A stretch of 64,000 nucleotides of DNA from Fallopia convolvulus (GCA_964016875.1 OZ024720.1:24803742-24867741), one strand, 5' to 3'. Positions 1 through 12,538 are shown, numbered from the stretch's first letter. Notes: a model not told the origin generated them from the letters alone. Numbers and translations: made by a program.

Positions 1-969
1 CAAACAAGTTATTTCTTTTAGTTATTCCTATCCTGATCAGAATTATAACATGGCAATGAGACATGCAAACTTAATATCCAAATAATTCATGAAACGATCA
101 AAAATAATAGAGATATTAGCATTAAGAACAAGGATAAACAGGATACATGCAATTGAATTCCAACGAGTCAAACAATTAACATGCATTCAAATCTCTTCTC
201 AATTGTTTTAGTCCAACGAGTCCTAAATCAATTGAGTTGCTACAAAGATCAGGCTTTGCTACGAGAAAACCTAAATCTAGCAATAGATAATATTAATTCC
301 AACAAGTTAGCTAAGCCTGAAAGAATCAATACAATCAATAATAATTACGCACAAGAGAATTGAAATAAACTGAAGAAATAAACCTGAATAGACGAATCTC
401 ACAACAACTTGAGTCTGAAAAACTTCAAATTGAATAGAATCTAGAAAGTTTAGTTCTCCATAAGAGAGAAAATACCCAAAAGTCTGAAATTAGGTCTAAG
501 AGAGAATACAAAACAACGCTGAAAAACTAGACCTAATAAAGTCTCGAACAAGTTGAAATTAAAAGATAAAAATATAAAATAATAAACTAAGCGGATAAAT
601 CCAATAACGCGTCAGATCCAACTGGGCCGCGATCGCCACCCGAACCTAGCTGTGATCGCTGCCTGGCTTCACACCGCGACTCCATCGGCGACCTTCAAAA
701 CCGCGATCGCCACCGCACATAGCCGCGATCGCGGCCTTCGTGTCATCGCGTTCCTTAATGGAAATCTTGGTCCTCCTCGGCGACGTCCACCACGATCGCC
801 CTTAAGAGTGGCTCGCGGCCTTCAGAATCCTTCGAGATCTTCAAATCTTGCTAACTCTGAACTTTCGGCCTTCAAATCTATTATTCAATAATGCTCATAA
901 TAGGCCTAAAATACTACAGAAATATGTACTAAAAAGTCCTAGTTATGTTATACAAAACACAGCATATCA
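1..969 (-). repeat. 3' LTR of Athila-like element C (partial, runs off the window)
   Basis: On the minus strand the LTR begins TGATATGCTG at 969, next to a purine-rich PPT-like stretch just inside the element (970-990). About 290 bp of it (about 680-969) is repeated with few differences at 12789-13076, which identifies it as an LTR. The far end is not in the window. The 600-900 section is GC-rich against an AT-rich background and holds three exact GCGATCGC palindromes (629, 703, 725) plus near copies. I see no real coding frame. Confidence 0.7.
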
Positions 970-1674
970 AATTCCCCCATGCTTAGACCTTGCTCGTCCT
1001 CGAGTAAGATCAAAAATAAAATCAAGCATGACAAATCAACAAAGGTCTATAGACAGCAATGGGAGAAAATGATCTAAAACTAAAAAGCACTCAAAATAAG
1101 CTCACAACCCGAACCCATGTAGAGAAATAATAAGCAAAAAACATGAAAGCACAAATCACACACCTCACAGATACAAGATATAACACTCAAGCTCAAAAAA
1201 TGGTAGAGCAACATAGGATCTACCCAACATCAAAAGTGTAATCCCCAAACCCCAAAGTAGAATACGATCCTAAATACTCTAATTTTACCACTCATTCTAC
1301 TTAGACGCCCTTTCGGGTTTTCACCTAATTACTCTTTTCATTTTTCCAAGGTGTGCTCACAAAATACTCACATCTCTCATAAACCTCTTATTACCCCAGC
1401 CTAATGCTGGTCCAAGTTACCTGCTTATTACCTGAGCCGCCCTTTCGGGTTTTCAGCTCATCCCAGGATTTTCTATGCCTTTTTTATATTTTTATGGCTT
1501 TTTCTTTTTCTCTTTTTATTTTTTTGAATTTTTTAATTTTGAACTGCAAAAATTCAAATGCATCTGTACATATATACAACAGTGAGTACTCCCTCCCCCA
1601 CACTTAAACCTTTCATTGCCCTCAATGAAATAAAGACAAATTAGATAAAAATAAAGGAAAGGAAAACAGAAGAC
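970..1674 (-). other. Untranslated 3' internal region of element C
   Basis: This non-coding stretch lies between the end of the env-like frame and the 3' LTR of element C. It is AT-rich. Next to the LTR, the minus strand carries an internal-end motif like the one in copies A and B: a GAGGACGAGCAAG stretch followed by a G-run. An 18-base direct repeat (CGCCCTTTCGGGTTTTCA) occurs at 1306 and 1438 and contains a small CCC/GGG dyad. No gene seen. Confidence 0.5.
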
Positions 1675-2217
1675 TCACTGTGGGGAACCTGGTGGCTGCT
1701 GATATTGTGACCAATCAGGAAAGCCTGTCCACATGTGGCTGAAAAACTCATGGTGCTGCCCCTGCACCCGTTGTATGTCCTGAACGGTGGATGCAATAGC
1801 ACTCTACGGAGTTGTCAACTCTCTCTGTTGCGCTACAATATCTCTCTGAGTGGACACTATCTCATTTTGGGACACAGTAAGTCGTCCCATCTCCCAGAAC
1901 ATCCGGTTCTACCAATCTGAATCAGAATGCACACCCTAGCCAGCTCTACCTGCAGCAGCATCCCATGCAGACGTATCTCCATAACCTCCATATCCACCTC
2001 TGTAAGATGCAGCTCCACCATCACCATAACCAGAATATCCTCATGTCGGCCAAATCGATGTACTCGCTGGTGTTGTACTAGAACTAGCACCCCATCCAAC
2101 TGACGATGTCCCAACACCACCTCTAGGCATCAAACCAGCACCACCAACTCCATGATCAAGACCACCATCACTATCATCTCCCCCACCGTCTCCATCATCA
2201 CCATCATCAGCATCATC
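1675..2217 (-). pseudogene. Athila-like env-like ORF of element C, C-terminal part
   Basis: The minus-strand translation continues the frame found at 12539-12788, after removal of copy A, and ends at a TGA at 1675-1677. It begins with an Asp/Gly-rich tract coded by CAT/CAC repeats (2160-2217), then a Gly/Ser/Tyr-rich stretch, then a Gln-rich possibly coiled segment near MFWEMGRLTVSQNEIV. The layout (folded domain, acidic linker, short helix) matches the third ORF of copies A and B, so I infer an equivalent protein. Several in-frame stops make it a pseudogene. No enzyme motif is visible; role unknown. Confidence 0.5.
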
Positions 2218-2222
2218 AGCAT

Positions 2223-3716
2223 TGTTGATAGGGCATTCTCGGCCAATAAATAAATTTGTAAGTCAAGACCCCGCTGAGTACAGTGGAATCAGGATCGTTC
2301 CACAGGAAGCAAGGTTGTTTGTCTATCAATCTAATAAAAATCAAACAAAATCAAACACAACACTCACGAGATGCCTCGTTAACGACCTTGTCAGGATCGT
2401 TACCGAACCACCGAACACAAAAATATCAATTAACGACCTAATTAAATTCCAATTAATGTTCGGTACCGAGGCAAGTACTCAGCAACGAAGATTTACCAGA
2501 AATAATTCAATTAAAACAAAAATTTGGGACAAGGGACACCACAACATAGCCAAGCATAAGAATTCGTAAGAAGATAAGATCATGCCTTTAAATAGATAGA
2601 GTCATCAACTTTCATTGACTTAACAAGTAAATTAATCTACTTTCATAAACTAACTCACTCAATTGCTTGTTTTGGATCTAAAGCTTGAAACTTTCGTTTT
2701 CAAACAATATCAACCTTCAAGTTACTAACTTTCTCTTTCAATCAAGTTAAATCTCAAATTACCTCAACTTCCGTTTCGGTATTAAGCACAACAAACAATC
2801 TTAATAAAAGATAAAAGGCATTCAACACACAATCTTACTCATCAAACATGCTCAACTATGCCGGACTTAACCCCGACCCTAGAAAAATAGACTACTCACT
2901 ACTCACGATTAAGAAACTAAAAACTTCAACAAAAATAAACATTGAAACAAAACTTCAAACTTAAATTAATAACAAAAATATCGTCTTACAGAGATTCAGA
3001 AGAAAACTAAACAAAACATTCACCGAACCACAAACTCGATCAACGAACCTCGGAAACCGTCTACTGAACCTCGTCACCGACTTACGATCCGATTCTCTCT
3101 CTTTCGCCCTTCCTCCAAATCTTCTCCAAAACAAGCCCCCCTTATTCTATGCTAGATAGAAGGGTATTTATACTAGAAAATCCTAAAAAACTAAAAAGGC
3201 TAAAAGATAAAAACTTTCCTAAAAAGATAGAAACAATCTCTAAAAGATAGAAATAAAATCTAGAAAGATATTAAACCCTAAAATACATATTCTAATAACC
3301 CATAAATATTCTAAAAAGATACTCAACCGATACGGAAATAAATTCCCGCTCAGGATCGGTGAATAATAAAAATAATACTCGAAATCTTTCTCTTCGTGGC
3401 CTCGTTAACGACCCTTCACAACCTCGTTAACGATCCTGGGATTTGTTTTCTTCAACATCTCCTCTTGTACTCTTAAGCTTCGACTTCTTAAATCTTGCAC
3501 TCTCCCGTCCTTCACTGTGATGCTCCAAATTCAGCTCCATTCAGCTTCTTTCTTTGCTAAAACCTGCAAAATTCACAAAATAGTGTAGATTCCACTCTTT
3601 CCACAGATTTATGCAAAACTAACTACAAGTAATAAAAACTAAACCTAAACTAGACAAAACTAAACCTAGTAAGTAAAGAAAACCTATCAAAACCTATACC
3701 AAAAATGCGAACATCA
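2223..3716 (-). repeat. 3' LTR of copy A
   Basis: 1,494 bp. Read on the minus strand it runs from TGATGTTCGC (3716) to a terminus ending CAACA (2223). It matches the 5' LTR at 11037-12533 apart from scattered substitutions and small indels seen by eye, which suggests a fairly young insertion. It holds three exact TCGTTAACGA palindromes (2376, 3402, 3424) and a near copy, TCGTTACCGA, at 2397. Confidence 0.92.
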
Positions 3717-5406
3717 AAATACCCCATACTTAGACTTGCTTGTCCTCAAGCAATAAACAAGATACTAACCAAAACCAAAACAAATCATGCTTATCAAGAC
3801 ATAGCCATTTTCAAAAAGCAATATCTACACATAAGAAAATTATAGCAAAAGACTGTTAACATCCTTACACATATATGCACTTAAATAGACATAAAATAAT
3901 ACAATCCAACCTCTCAAGGGATATAATGTGTTTCACTCAACTCTCAAGTGTTTGGGCTTATAATTTCAATCTCTCAACTCATCTTATATACAAAAACTCA
4001 TAGAAATTGGAACTTATATCACCAATACTCTCCACCCAAGATTTGTCAAAACAAGCAAAGAATCATCAAGAGAACTTAGGCTCAATGAAAAACTTCATAG
4101 AAGCTTCCATTCGGCCGGGTTGTAATGGGGCTTGGTAAAAACAATAGGGAGTGGAAAATATTTTGGCTATGTGGTGCTAATAATATCCGGGAATCAAAGA
4201 CTCCTAAAAACTTACACATCCAAAAACTCTCATAAAAACATATACCAAACTCACTCTTCTTTATGCACACTCATTTTCACTCACCCTTTATCATCCTAGA
4301 AAGTCTCATAACCAAAATAAAAGAATCTCCTGATATTATTTATAAACACAAATGCACTTCAACTTTTCCTTTCTTTCTTTTTTTTCTTTCTTTTTTTTTA
4401 CCTCGTTAACGAACCCATATCCGGGTCGTTAACGATCCACCGTATACATTTCTTCCTTTAAAACTTTATTTTGTGCATCTTTTAATCAAGAGACCTTTCT
4501 TACATGTAATAACAAGAGACTTCCAATCTACCCTTCCCAAATACCCTTCAATTCAAGCAAATATAAACTCTTTTCTTTTTAACAAAACACAAAACTTTAC
4601 CTCTCCAATCTAAGTCCTAATTCCCGGATAGGGTCAAGCTTATCTCGGCTAGGGAATAATTTTTGTGGAGCTAAAAATAAGAAAAGGTTTCAGGTCAGAA
4701 TTGGTTATCAAAAGAAGGAATAATGTAAAGGTAGATAGGGAATAATAGGGCTCATAAAAATAAGTTCTCCATCATATGATTTTCACAAGTAATGAACTAA
4801 AAATCTTAAAAGGGTCTCAAGAAATAGATAACCATCGCAATTCCAAGAGATAATATGCATAAAGAGAGTAAATCACACAAAAAAGAAGAGGGATTTATAA
4901 ATGTTCTCCCTATAAGGCCAAAAATTTCTCACAAGGTAGATTTTGTTGGATTGCATCATCTATGCTATAAAGTATATGTGCTCAATTTCATCAAATGCTA
5001 TTCTCTTCTAAAAACAATAATTTCAATTTTAAGAATCCGGCTATACTTTCAAAGACATGTTTGCAAGGAATTATATGATTAAGCTAGTGATTGCTATCAT
5101 AGAACTTTAAGAAGGGATATCTATCAATTCTAAACTCTTTTTGGATTTTTAAATTTTTTAAATTTTTTTTGGTTTTTTTTTCTAAAAGAAATAACAACTA
5201 CATAGAACACAGAAACACCTAGGACATAATTTTTCTACTTTCTCCCCACCCCATACTTAATAATTACAGTGTCCCCACTGTAAGGAAAATAAGAAAAGGA
5301 GGGAAAAGAAAATAGAAAACAAAACAAAAAATTAAAAAGAAGAAAAAGAAAACATAAAACTTACAAAAGTGGAAACAAGGAAAGGAGACTTCATCTTGAG
5401 CTTGAA
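3717..5406 (-). other. 3' untranslated region of copy A
   Basis: About 1.7 kb between the end of the env-like ORF and the 3' LTR, with no credible coding frame; it matches 36599-38314 of copy B. A PPT-like G-run (minus-strand AGTATGGGGTATTT) abuts the LTR at 3717-3730. A palindrome pair, TCGTTAACGA at 4403 and 4426, lies in the middle. Conservation of this long non-coding block in both copies suggests it is needed in cis. Confidence 0.7.
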
Positions 5407-7018
5407 TCAACGGTTCGGTGGAGGAAAATAGTGCTCAAAGTTCCCCATGAAGTCGTACATAGTCCTCCAGCGCTCAGCATCCTCTGCTTCTCTCTGACGC
5501 TGCCGCTCGTCCTCCATCGACATGCGAGCGGAATAAACGGTTTCCCATCTATCCATCCTCCTATGAATGTGATCCGTCTGGAGGTAAAGCTGTTGCATCC
5601 GTGCAGAAAGATCCTCAACCCATGGTGGTGGTATACTCGATCATGTGTACTCGGGCTGAGGAGGTGGTGGGTAGTGAGGCTGGAAATGGTCTTGATACAT
5701 CACCGGGTTATAAGGCATGAGACTGTATGCATGAGGGTCGACAGGAGCTGGTGGTGGGTCGACAGTGGCTTGCGGCACCTCGTTAACGAAGCTGGTTGCC
5801 TCGTTAACAGTGTTGGGTGGTGGCTGGAAATGGTCGTTAACGACCCTGGTAGGCTCGTCGACGAAGATGTGGCCTCCTAATCCCTCCGTGTCCATGTCTT
5901 CTTCTTCAAAGTTGAGCTCCTCAGTGCCGCCCTCGATGTCGGCTTCCTCGGTGTCATTGCCAACCACCTCGGTATGCTCCTGCTCTTCTTCTTCTTCATA
6001 TTCATCCACATCATCCCGCTCAAACCGGGTCTCACAAGGCCTAAGTGAGAGCTCGTCCTCCGGTTTTGGCTCCAAAGGGTAAGGGTGTCCTGTCCACGCC
6101 TCATACCAATTTGGTACGTATAGTAGCTCGTACATGTCGAGGGAAGGGATGACTAGTTGATCGTGCACCTTCACCTTGTAGCCTCCCACGGCTTGCACGA
6201 AAATCCCTGAACTATACCAATAGTTCTTGTTGAGGAGTTGGGCGTGGGCCGGTGTGTAGCGGGTGAGATCAACTCCAAGATTCTTAGCCAAGAGGCTAAC
6301 CAAATTGCCACACCACACTTCCTTAGACTTGGTGGATTTCTCGACATAGTAGAGCCATTCGTACCCCAAGTTCAAGGGGCCGGGCTCCTCGAAGAGGATG
6401 GTGCGGAAGCAAGCGACTTCCGTTCTTGTAGGCCGGTTCAACTCTTTCTTCGGCCAAAATGTTGCGGCGAGGACTCTCAAGATAATCCTGAAGATGGGGT
6501 TGACTATGTTTGCCCCGGATAGTGCCGCGGTAGAGGATTGAACCTCTCCGGTGATGTAGCTCCAAGTGCGGGTCACTCGGTAGTCCTTCAAGCTATAGTC
6601 CCTCGTCGAGTTTGGGAGCTCCAAAATTGCATTCAACTCTGCCATTGTGAAATCATGGTCCTCGTTACCGAGCCGAAACCGAATGCGTCCCGCCGAGGTC
6701 TTCGACGAGAAGTTGGTCTCCAAGGTGGCCAAGAACTCGGATGTGAGGGTCGGGTAATGCGGCAAGCTCTCTTGCTTCAATAAGTGTGCGGCCCCAAGGA
6801 TGATGAAGGCGTCCTTGACATCCGTGTAGATGCCCGTAGAGACGGCGCTAGACTTCGAGAACCATCGGGTGTAATGGTCCTTCTCCAAAAAAATCCCGGT
6901 AGCGCCGTACTTGGCTCTGACTGCTCAAAATCACATCGTCCACTCGGGGTGGAGATGGAGACCTGTGGTTCCTCCTCTTCTTCTGGGCTCGGGTAGCGGG
7001 TCTGCTTGAACTAGCCAT
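5407..7018 (-). pseudogene. Athila-type third ORF (env-like position), copy A
   Basis: The ATG is at 7018, just after a splice-acceptor-like TTTTGTAG|GATCC. The N-terminus is basic and Ser/Arg-rich (RAQKKRRNHRS, possible nuclear signal). A globular region follows, with FRLGNEDHDFTMAELNAIL and WPKKELNRPTRTEVACF, of the kind seen in the Athila ORF-1 family. Then come a very acidic Asp/Glu segment, a Pro-rich segment and a final helix. No clear signal peptide or membrane segment is seen, so 'env-like' refers to position only. Compared with copy B, the frame is shifted near 6890 and a TGA cuts it at 5641-5643, leaving a 415-residue open stretch. Function unknown. Confidence 0.75.
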
Positions 7019-7023
7019 GGATC

Positions 7024-7628
7024 CTACAAAATAATCAAAAATTTCCAAGATAAGATCCATTCAAAAATAATAGGTACGAGACCCTATATTTGGTCTCAAA
7101 ATTATCCTCGGATTTATTCATAAACTACCCAATGGGTTGTTCACGATGTTGGCCTCAGATCAATCATCGATGAAGTGCAGGGTCGTTAACGAGCCTGGGT
7201 GGGTCGTTAACGACCCGCCGAGAGCAAAACCAGTATGTTCCGAAATTAAATCTACCTCTAATCGGCATTAATCAAGCATGCAATCTTCTATTATTTTCCA
7301 CAAATCCCCCATAGGGTAAAAGCACCCCATACTTACTCACTTACCCATCCCGAACATGCTAAGAATTACTCGGAATTTTGACATGCAAAGATCAAACTTT
7401 AAAGATCTAGGACAAGAAAAATTCATGCTTTCCTAACTAAAGGGTTACCATAGTTAATCTAACATGAGTAGTCTCCCTAGAACATGAACAACTAAGCACA
7501 ATAAAGAATTTTTAGAATGGAATTTAAGCATGCTCATCGATCTCCCTAAAAATCATGATTCAAGATATGAAATTCAACCCTATGAATAATCAATTAAGCA
7601 ATTTCAAGCAAGGGTTTAGAAATCATAC
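7024..7628 (-). other. Predicted leader intron of the third ORF, copy A
   Basis: On the minus strand a donor CCG|GTATGA (7628) and an acceptor TTTTGTAG|G (7024) bound about 605 bp of AT-rich sequence that ends six bases before the ATG. The same borders occur in copy B. A TCGTTAACGA pair (7183 and 7204) lies near its 3' end. Inferred from splice-site consensus only. Confidence 0.5.
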
Positions 7629-7851
7629 CGGAGAACCGAGAATTTAAAGAACAAGGGTTGGAATCTAGTAGTTAACGAGCTTGGCGTCGACGGTTTGTGG
7701 CCTCCGAACTCCGGTAACGATGGCGTCTCCGGCGGTCGTTAATGTGGGGATTCCGACTTGTTGGGAGAGAATTGAGAGGGATTGAGAGAGTTTTGGGTTT
7801 GAGAGTGAATGTTGAAGGGATTGTTGTAGAATTTTGGGAGGGGTAGAAGGA

Positions 7852-7859
7852 TTTTTATA
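7852..7859 (-). promoter_or_regulatory. Internal TATA box upstream of the third ORF, copy A
   Basis: TATAAAAA on the minus strand is followed by a pyrimidine-rich leader and the predicted leader intron. A pair of TCGTTAACGA palindromes (7966 and 7987) lies a little over 100 bp upstream. Conserved in copy B at 34139-34146. Confidence 0.5.
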
Positions 7860-8237
7860 GGAGGGGTAATGGGTAGAAGGGGCGGCGGCTAGGGTAAAAG
7901 AAGTTAACTAGGTTAGAATTACTTACCTGCCCCGTATTGTGACGAATCGGGTCGTCCGAACCGGGTCGTTAACGACCCTATGTGGGTCGTTAACGAGCCG
8001 TCGTGGCCTTTTTGAGTGAATTTTCGACCCCTTTTTCCTGAAATCTTGTTAGCTCAAATGATCTTATTTCTATCCTAATTAAAACTCAAAAGAAAAATAA
8101 AAGAAAGCTCAGAAATAATCTAAAAAGAAAAAGAAAATAAAAATAAAATAAAATAAAATAAACCTATTCTAAAAGCGGGTTGCCTCCCGTAAGCGCTATG
8201 TTTAACGTCGTTAGCCCGACGAGCTCACTTGCTAATC

Positions 8238-10921
8238 TCATGGTGGTTCATGTCTGGCCATGTTGGGGTCTTGAGATACCTTGCCTGTAGCCTTTTTGCC
8301 TCTGTGTGCTTGAATTGCTAAATTAGGACCTTCTTCTTCTATCAGCAAGCTCGATATCCCTGGATTGTTAGTGTAGTCCGCAAGCCAAGGTGGTTTGGAT
8401 TTTTCTGTAACCTCTGTAGTAGGGCCTTGGTTGAACTCATGCACGTGAGACTCAGTGATCGGTAGATGTGGCTCTATAGGGACTGTGGTGTCGAGTTCGG
8501 TTTGGGTCAACTCTATTTGTGCCACTCCAATTGGGTCGTTGGCTTTTTGATCCAAGTTGAATTCCACCCGTTCTTCTCCTATATCAAAAGTGAGGAGTCC
8601 CTTCCGTACATCAACTCTTGCTCCTGCTGTGGCTAAAAATGGTCGCCCTAGAATTATGGGGACATGAGGGTCTTCAGGCATATCAAGGACGATAAAATCA
8701 TTCGGTATAAAGAATTTCCCGACTTGAATAGGGTAATCATCCACTACTCTTGCGGCCTTGACACTTGACCCATCTGCCATGTATAGGTTCATGTCTACTG
8801 GCTCTAGTGGTCCCATATTGGCTTTAGACCAGATCGAGAGCGGAACAAGACTAGCACTGGCACCAAGATCACATAAAGCTTTGAACTTGTGGTTGCCTAT
8901 GCCGCTTGTGATTGCAAACCTCCCGGGATCTCCAAGCTTTTCTGGTAGAGCTATTGATCTGACTTCATCCTGCAGCTCTGTAATAGATCTTTTCCTGCTA
9001 AGAATATCTTTCAAGAATTTTGTGTAAGCCGGCATTTCGCTTAGGGCCTCAACGAATGGGATGGAAATATTAATGCCTTGAAGTATTTTAACGAAACGCC
9101 TGAACTTACTCTCAGTAGAGTCCATAGATTTCTTAGTTGGAAATGGAAGAGTTTTCACCATTCTTGGAACCAAGTTAGGCTCGAGAGGTGAGAGTACTAG
9201 GTCGACATTGAGGTCGACTGATATCCTTGGCGGGTCGTTACCGACCCTGGTGGGGTCGTTAACTACCCTGGAATAGAGAGGGAGGCTCGGATTAGTAGAA
9301 TTACCTGGGTTAGGGTCGTTAGATACCCTCGGAGCCTCGTCATCCTTGTTTATAGGCTTGGTAGTTGCTCTCACTGGCTCGTTAACGAGATGGTTAGCGA
9401 GGTCCTGTTCCTCCTTCTCTTCAGCTTGAACTCTCTCCGGCAGTGTCTTTCCACTTCTGAGGTGTACCGCTGCTATTTGGCCTCTCGGGTTCTCCTCGGG
9501 ACGGCCCGGGAGTTGCCCTTGTGGTCTTGGAATCCGTGCAGCAAGGTCTCCTAGTTGGGAATCAACGCACCTCTTCCAAATATCAAACTCTCCCCATCTT
9601 TTATCCTGGCGGTTCAGCTTGGCTTGGATGTCATCAACCTTGTTATTCACTCCGTTGATGCTCTCTTTAATCTCCTGAACCCATGATGGTGTCTCCTGAT
9701 GGCCTGGAGGTCGATATGGTGCAGGTCGTCTATCTTGTGGGGGCCCTGCATAATTGTGATTTGTATTCTGGTTGCCCCATGGTTGATAGTTATTTGACCT
9801 GTCATTATAATTAGGCTGGTTCCTGTAGGGTCCTCTCATGTAGTTCATCTCAGCTATTGTCTTAGCGGTTCTAACCTGCTCAATGTTAGTGCAAGCAGAA
9901 GTACTATGTGCAGAAGAACCACATTCTTGACATGATTGAGAGGATTTCAGAAACTTACCTGTTTCCTCAGACGGTTGACCTCATCTTGTAAGAATTGATT
10001 TTTAACATCGGGGTCAACTTCATCTCGGTTGGGCACATAGAGACGTTTTTGAGTTTGTGGAGCCTGCTGGGTTCCGTACATAGCATCGTAATTCGCCAGC
10101 TTGTCCAACAGCTCCCACGCCTCTGTCGGGTTCATCTCTATAAAACCGCACGCAGTATGCGTGTTGATGCGGTTCTTGGTCTCCGCGTTGATACCCTGGA
10201 AAAAGATTTCTTGCAAAACATATAAAGGTTGCCCATGAGTAGGGCATTGTCTAAGCATCTCTTTAAATCTTTCCCATGTTTCAACAAATGTTTCATTAGG
10301 CAACTGGTGATAAGAGGTGATGCGTTTCCTTAACTCCGTTGTCTTAGCAGGAGGGAAAAACTTTGTAAGAAATTGATCATACAAAGCTTTCCAAGTCCTG
10401 ATAGACTTAGAAGGTAGGCTTTCTAACCAGTTCAGGGCCTTTTCAGTAAGTGACCATCTAAAAGCTTTTAACAGAACATATTCTAGCGAGACACCTTCAG
10501 CAGCTATGGTGTCACATAAATCAAGAAAATTTCTAATATGCTCCATAGGGCACTCAGCAGGTTTCCCTTCAAACTGAGCCCGTTTGATTAAGGATATAAA
10601 TTGAGACTTGATCTCAAAAGGTTTCTCTATCGCAGGAAGCACAATAGGAGATTCTGGCACCCTCAGTTCCGGATGCATGTATTGCTTGGCATTCCTTGGA
10701 TAGGCATTTAGCTCTTCTTGCAGTCGAGCCTTGTCTGCGTCTGCGCCGTCCTTCTCGGCTTTCAGTGCCTCCATCTGGGTCCGGAGGATCTCTAACTCTT
10801 GAGCCATCTCTTCAGCTGTGGCCATGGCTCGGTTTTCTCGGAGTCGTCGGTGCAGGGAACGTTCGGGTTCTGAGTAATAACTGGAGCTATCAAACTGAAG
10901 CCTTCTTCGTCCTACCGGCAT
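8238..10921 (-). pseudogene. gag-protease polyprotein of copy A
   Basis: The minus-strand frame starts MPVGRRR (10921). It has a coiled N-terminal part, a Ty3/Gypsy gag core (WLESLPSKSIRTWKALYDQF), one CCHC zinc knuckle (CQECGSSAHSTSAC), a long charged linker, and an aspartic protease domain with LCDLGASAS and ILGRPFLATAGA. A one-base deletion relative to copy B, about 9946-9950, splits the frame into 10921-9947 and 9848-8238. The protease Asp is intact here, unlike in copy B. The frame stops after the protease at 8238, with no reverse transcriptase following. Gag would form the particle and package RNA; the protease would process Gag. Confidence 0.88.
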
Positions 10922-11015
10922 ACACTGAGAAAACAAACAAAGAAAACAAAAATTAAAAACAAAAACGGGGTCGGGCTATTCCCGATCCGAAAGATAAACT
11001 TAACAACTCGTTGCT

Positions 11016-11033
11016 TCTCCAGCAACGGCGCCA
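11016..11033 (-). other. Primer-binding site of copy A
   Basis: TGGCGCCGTTGCTGGAGA on the minus strand, three bases inside the 5' LTR. It is the Athila/Calypso-type site; tRNA-Asp is the primer usually assigned to that group, from family knowledge and not tested here. Confidence 0.75.
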
Positions 11034-11036
11034 ATT

Positions 11037-12533
11037 TGTTGATAGGGTATTCTCGGCAAACAAATAAATTTGTAAGTCAAGACCCCGCTGAGTACAGTGG
11101 AGTCAAGATCGTTCCACAGGAAGCAAGGTTGTTTGTCTATCAATCTAATAAAAATCAAACAAAATCAAACACAACACTCACGAGATGCCTCGTTAACGAC
11201 CTTGTCAGGATCGTTACCGAACCACCAAACACAAAAATATCAATTAACGACCTAATTAGATTCCAATTAATATTCGGTACCGAGGCAAGTACCCAGCAAC
11301 GAAGATTTACCAGAAATAATTCAATTAAAACAAAAATCTAGGACAAGGGACACCACAACATAGCCAAGCATAAGAATTCGTAAGAAGATAAGATCATGCC
11401 TTTAAATAGATAGAGTCATCAACTTTCATTGACTTAACAAGTAAATTAATCTACTTTCATAAACTAACTCACTCAATTGCTTGTTTTGGATCTAAAGCTT
11501 GAAACTTTCGTTTTCAAACAATATCAACCTTCAAGTTACTAACTTTCTCTTTCAATCAAGTTAAATCTCAAATTACCTCAACTTCCGTTACGGTATTAAG
11601 CACAAAAACAATCTTAATAAAAGATAAAAGGCATTCAACACACAATCTTACTCATCAAACATGCTCAACTATGCCGGACTTAACCCCGACCCTAGAAAAA
11701 TAGACTACTCACTACTCATGATTAAGAAACTAAAAACTTCAACAAAAATAAACATTGAAACAAAACTTCAAACTTAAATTAATAACAAAAATATCGTCTT
11801 ACAGAGATTCAGAAGAAAACTAAACAAAACATTCACCGAACCACAAACTCGATCAACGAACCTCGGAAACCGTCGTCTACCGAACCTCGTCACCGACTTC
11901 CGATCCGATTCTCTCTCTTTCGGCCTTCCTCCAAATCTTCTCCAAAACAAGCCCCCCTTCTTCTATGCTAGATAGAAGGGTATTTATACTAGAAAATCCT
12001 AAAAAACTAAAAAGGCTAAAAGATAAAAACTTTCCTAAAAAGATAGAAACAATCTCTAAAAGATAGAAATAAAATCTAGAAAGATATTAAACCCTAAAAT
12101 ACATATTCTAATAACCCATAAAGATTCTAAAAAGATACTCAACCGATACGGAAATAAATTCCCGCTCAGGATCGGTGAATAATAAAAATAATACTCGAAA
12201 TCTTTCTCTTCGTGGCCTCGTTAACGACCCTTCACAGCCTCGTTAACGATCCTGGGATTTGTTTTCTTCAACATCTCCTCTTGTACTCTTAAGCTTCGAC
12301 TTCTTAAATCTTGCACTCTCCCGTCCTTCACTGTGATGCTCCAAATTCAGCTCCATTCAGCTTCTTTCCTTGCTAAAACCTGCAAAATTCACAAAATAGT
12401 GTAGATTCCACTCTTTCCACAGATTTATGCAAAACTAACTAAAAGTAATCAAAACTAAACCTAAACTTAAACAAAACTAAACCTAATAAACAAAGAAAAC
12501 CTATCAAAAACTATACTAAAAATGCGAACATCA
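11037..12533 (-). repeat. 5' LTR of copy A
   Basis: 1,497 bp. On the minus strand it starts TGATGTTCGC at 12533 and ends CAACA at 11037. A TATAAATA box lies on the minus strand near 11985, downstream of a palindrome pair at 12218 and 12240. A further exact palindrome is at 11190. The target duplication AGCAT follows at 12534-12538. Confidence 0.92.
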
Positions 12534-12538
12534 AGCAT

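Larger units (their letters stand above)
2223..12533 (-). mobile_element. Complete non-autonomous Athila-like Ty3/Gypsy element, copy A
   Basis: Two LTRs (2223-3716 and 11037-12533) flank the element. The 5-bp target duplication AGCAT is perfect (2218-2222 and 12534-12538). On the minus strand the order is 5' LTR, primer-binding site, gag-protease, internal promoter with leader intron, env-like ORF, a 1.7 kb untranslated region, 3' LTR. There is no reverse transcriptase, RNase H or integrase sequence between the protease and the env-like ORF. The element is inserted in a CAT-repeat coding tract of element C. Its mate is copy B at 29714-39833 in the opposite orientation. Confidence 0.93.

Noticed and set aside
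5431..6783. Several plus-strand open frames opposite the third ORF of copy A
   Set aside because: They are antisense shadows of the minus-strand coding sequence; they have no domain and the minus strand matches copy B at protein level.
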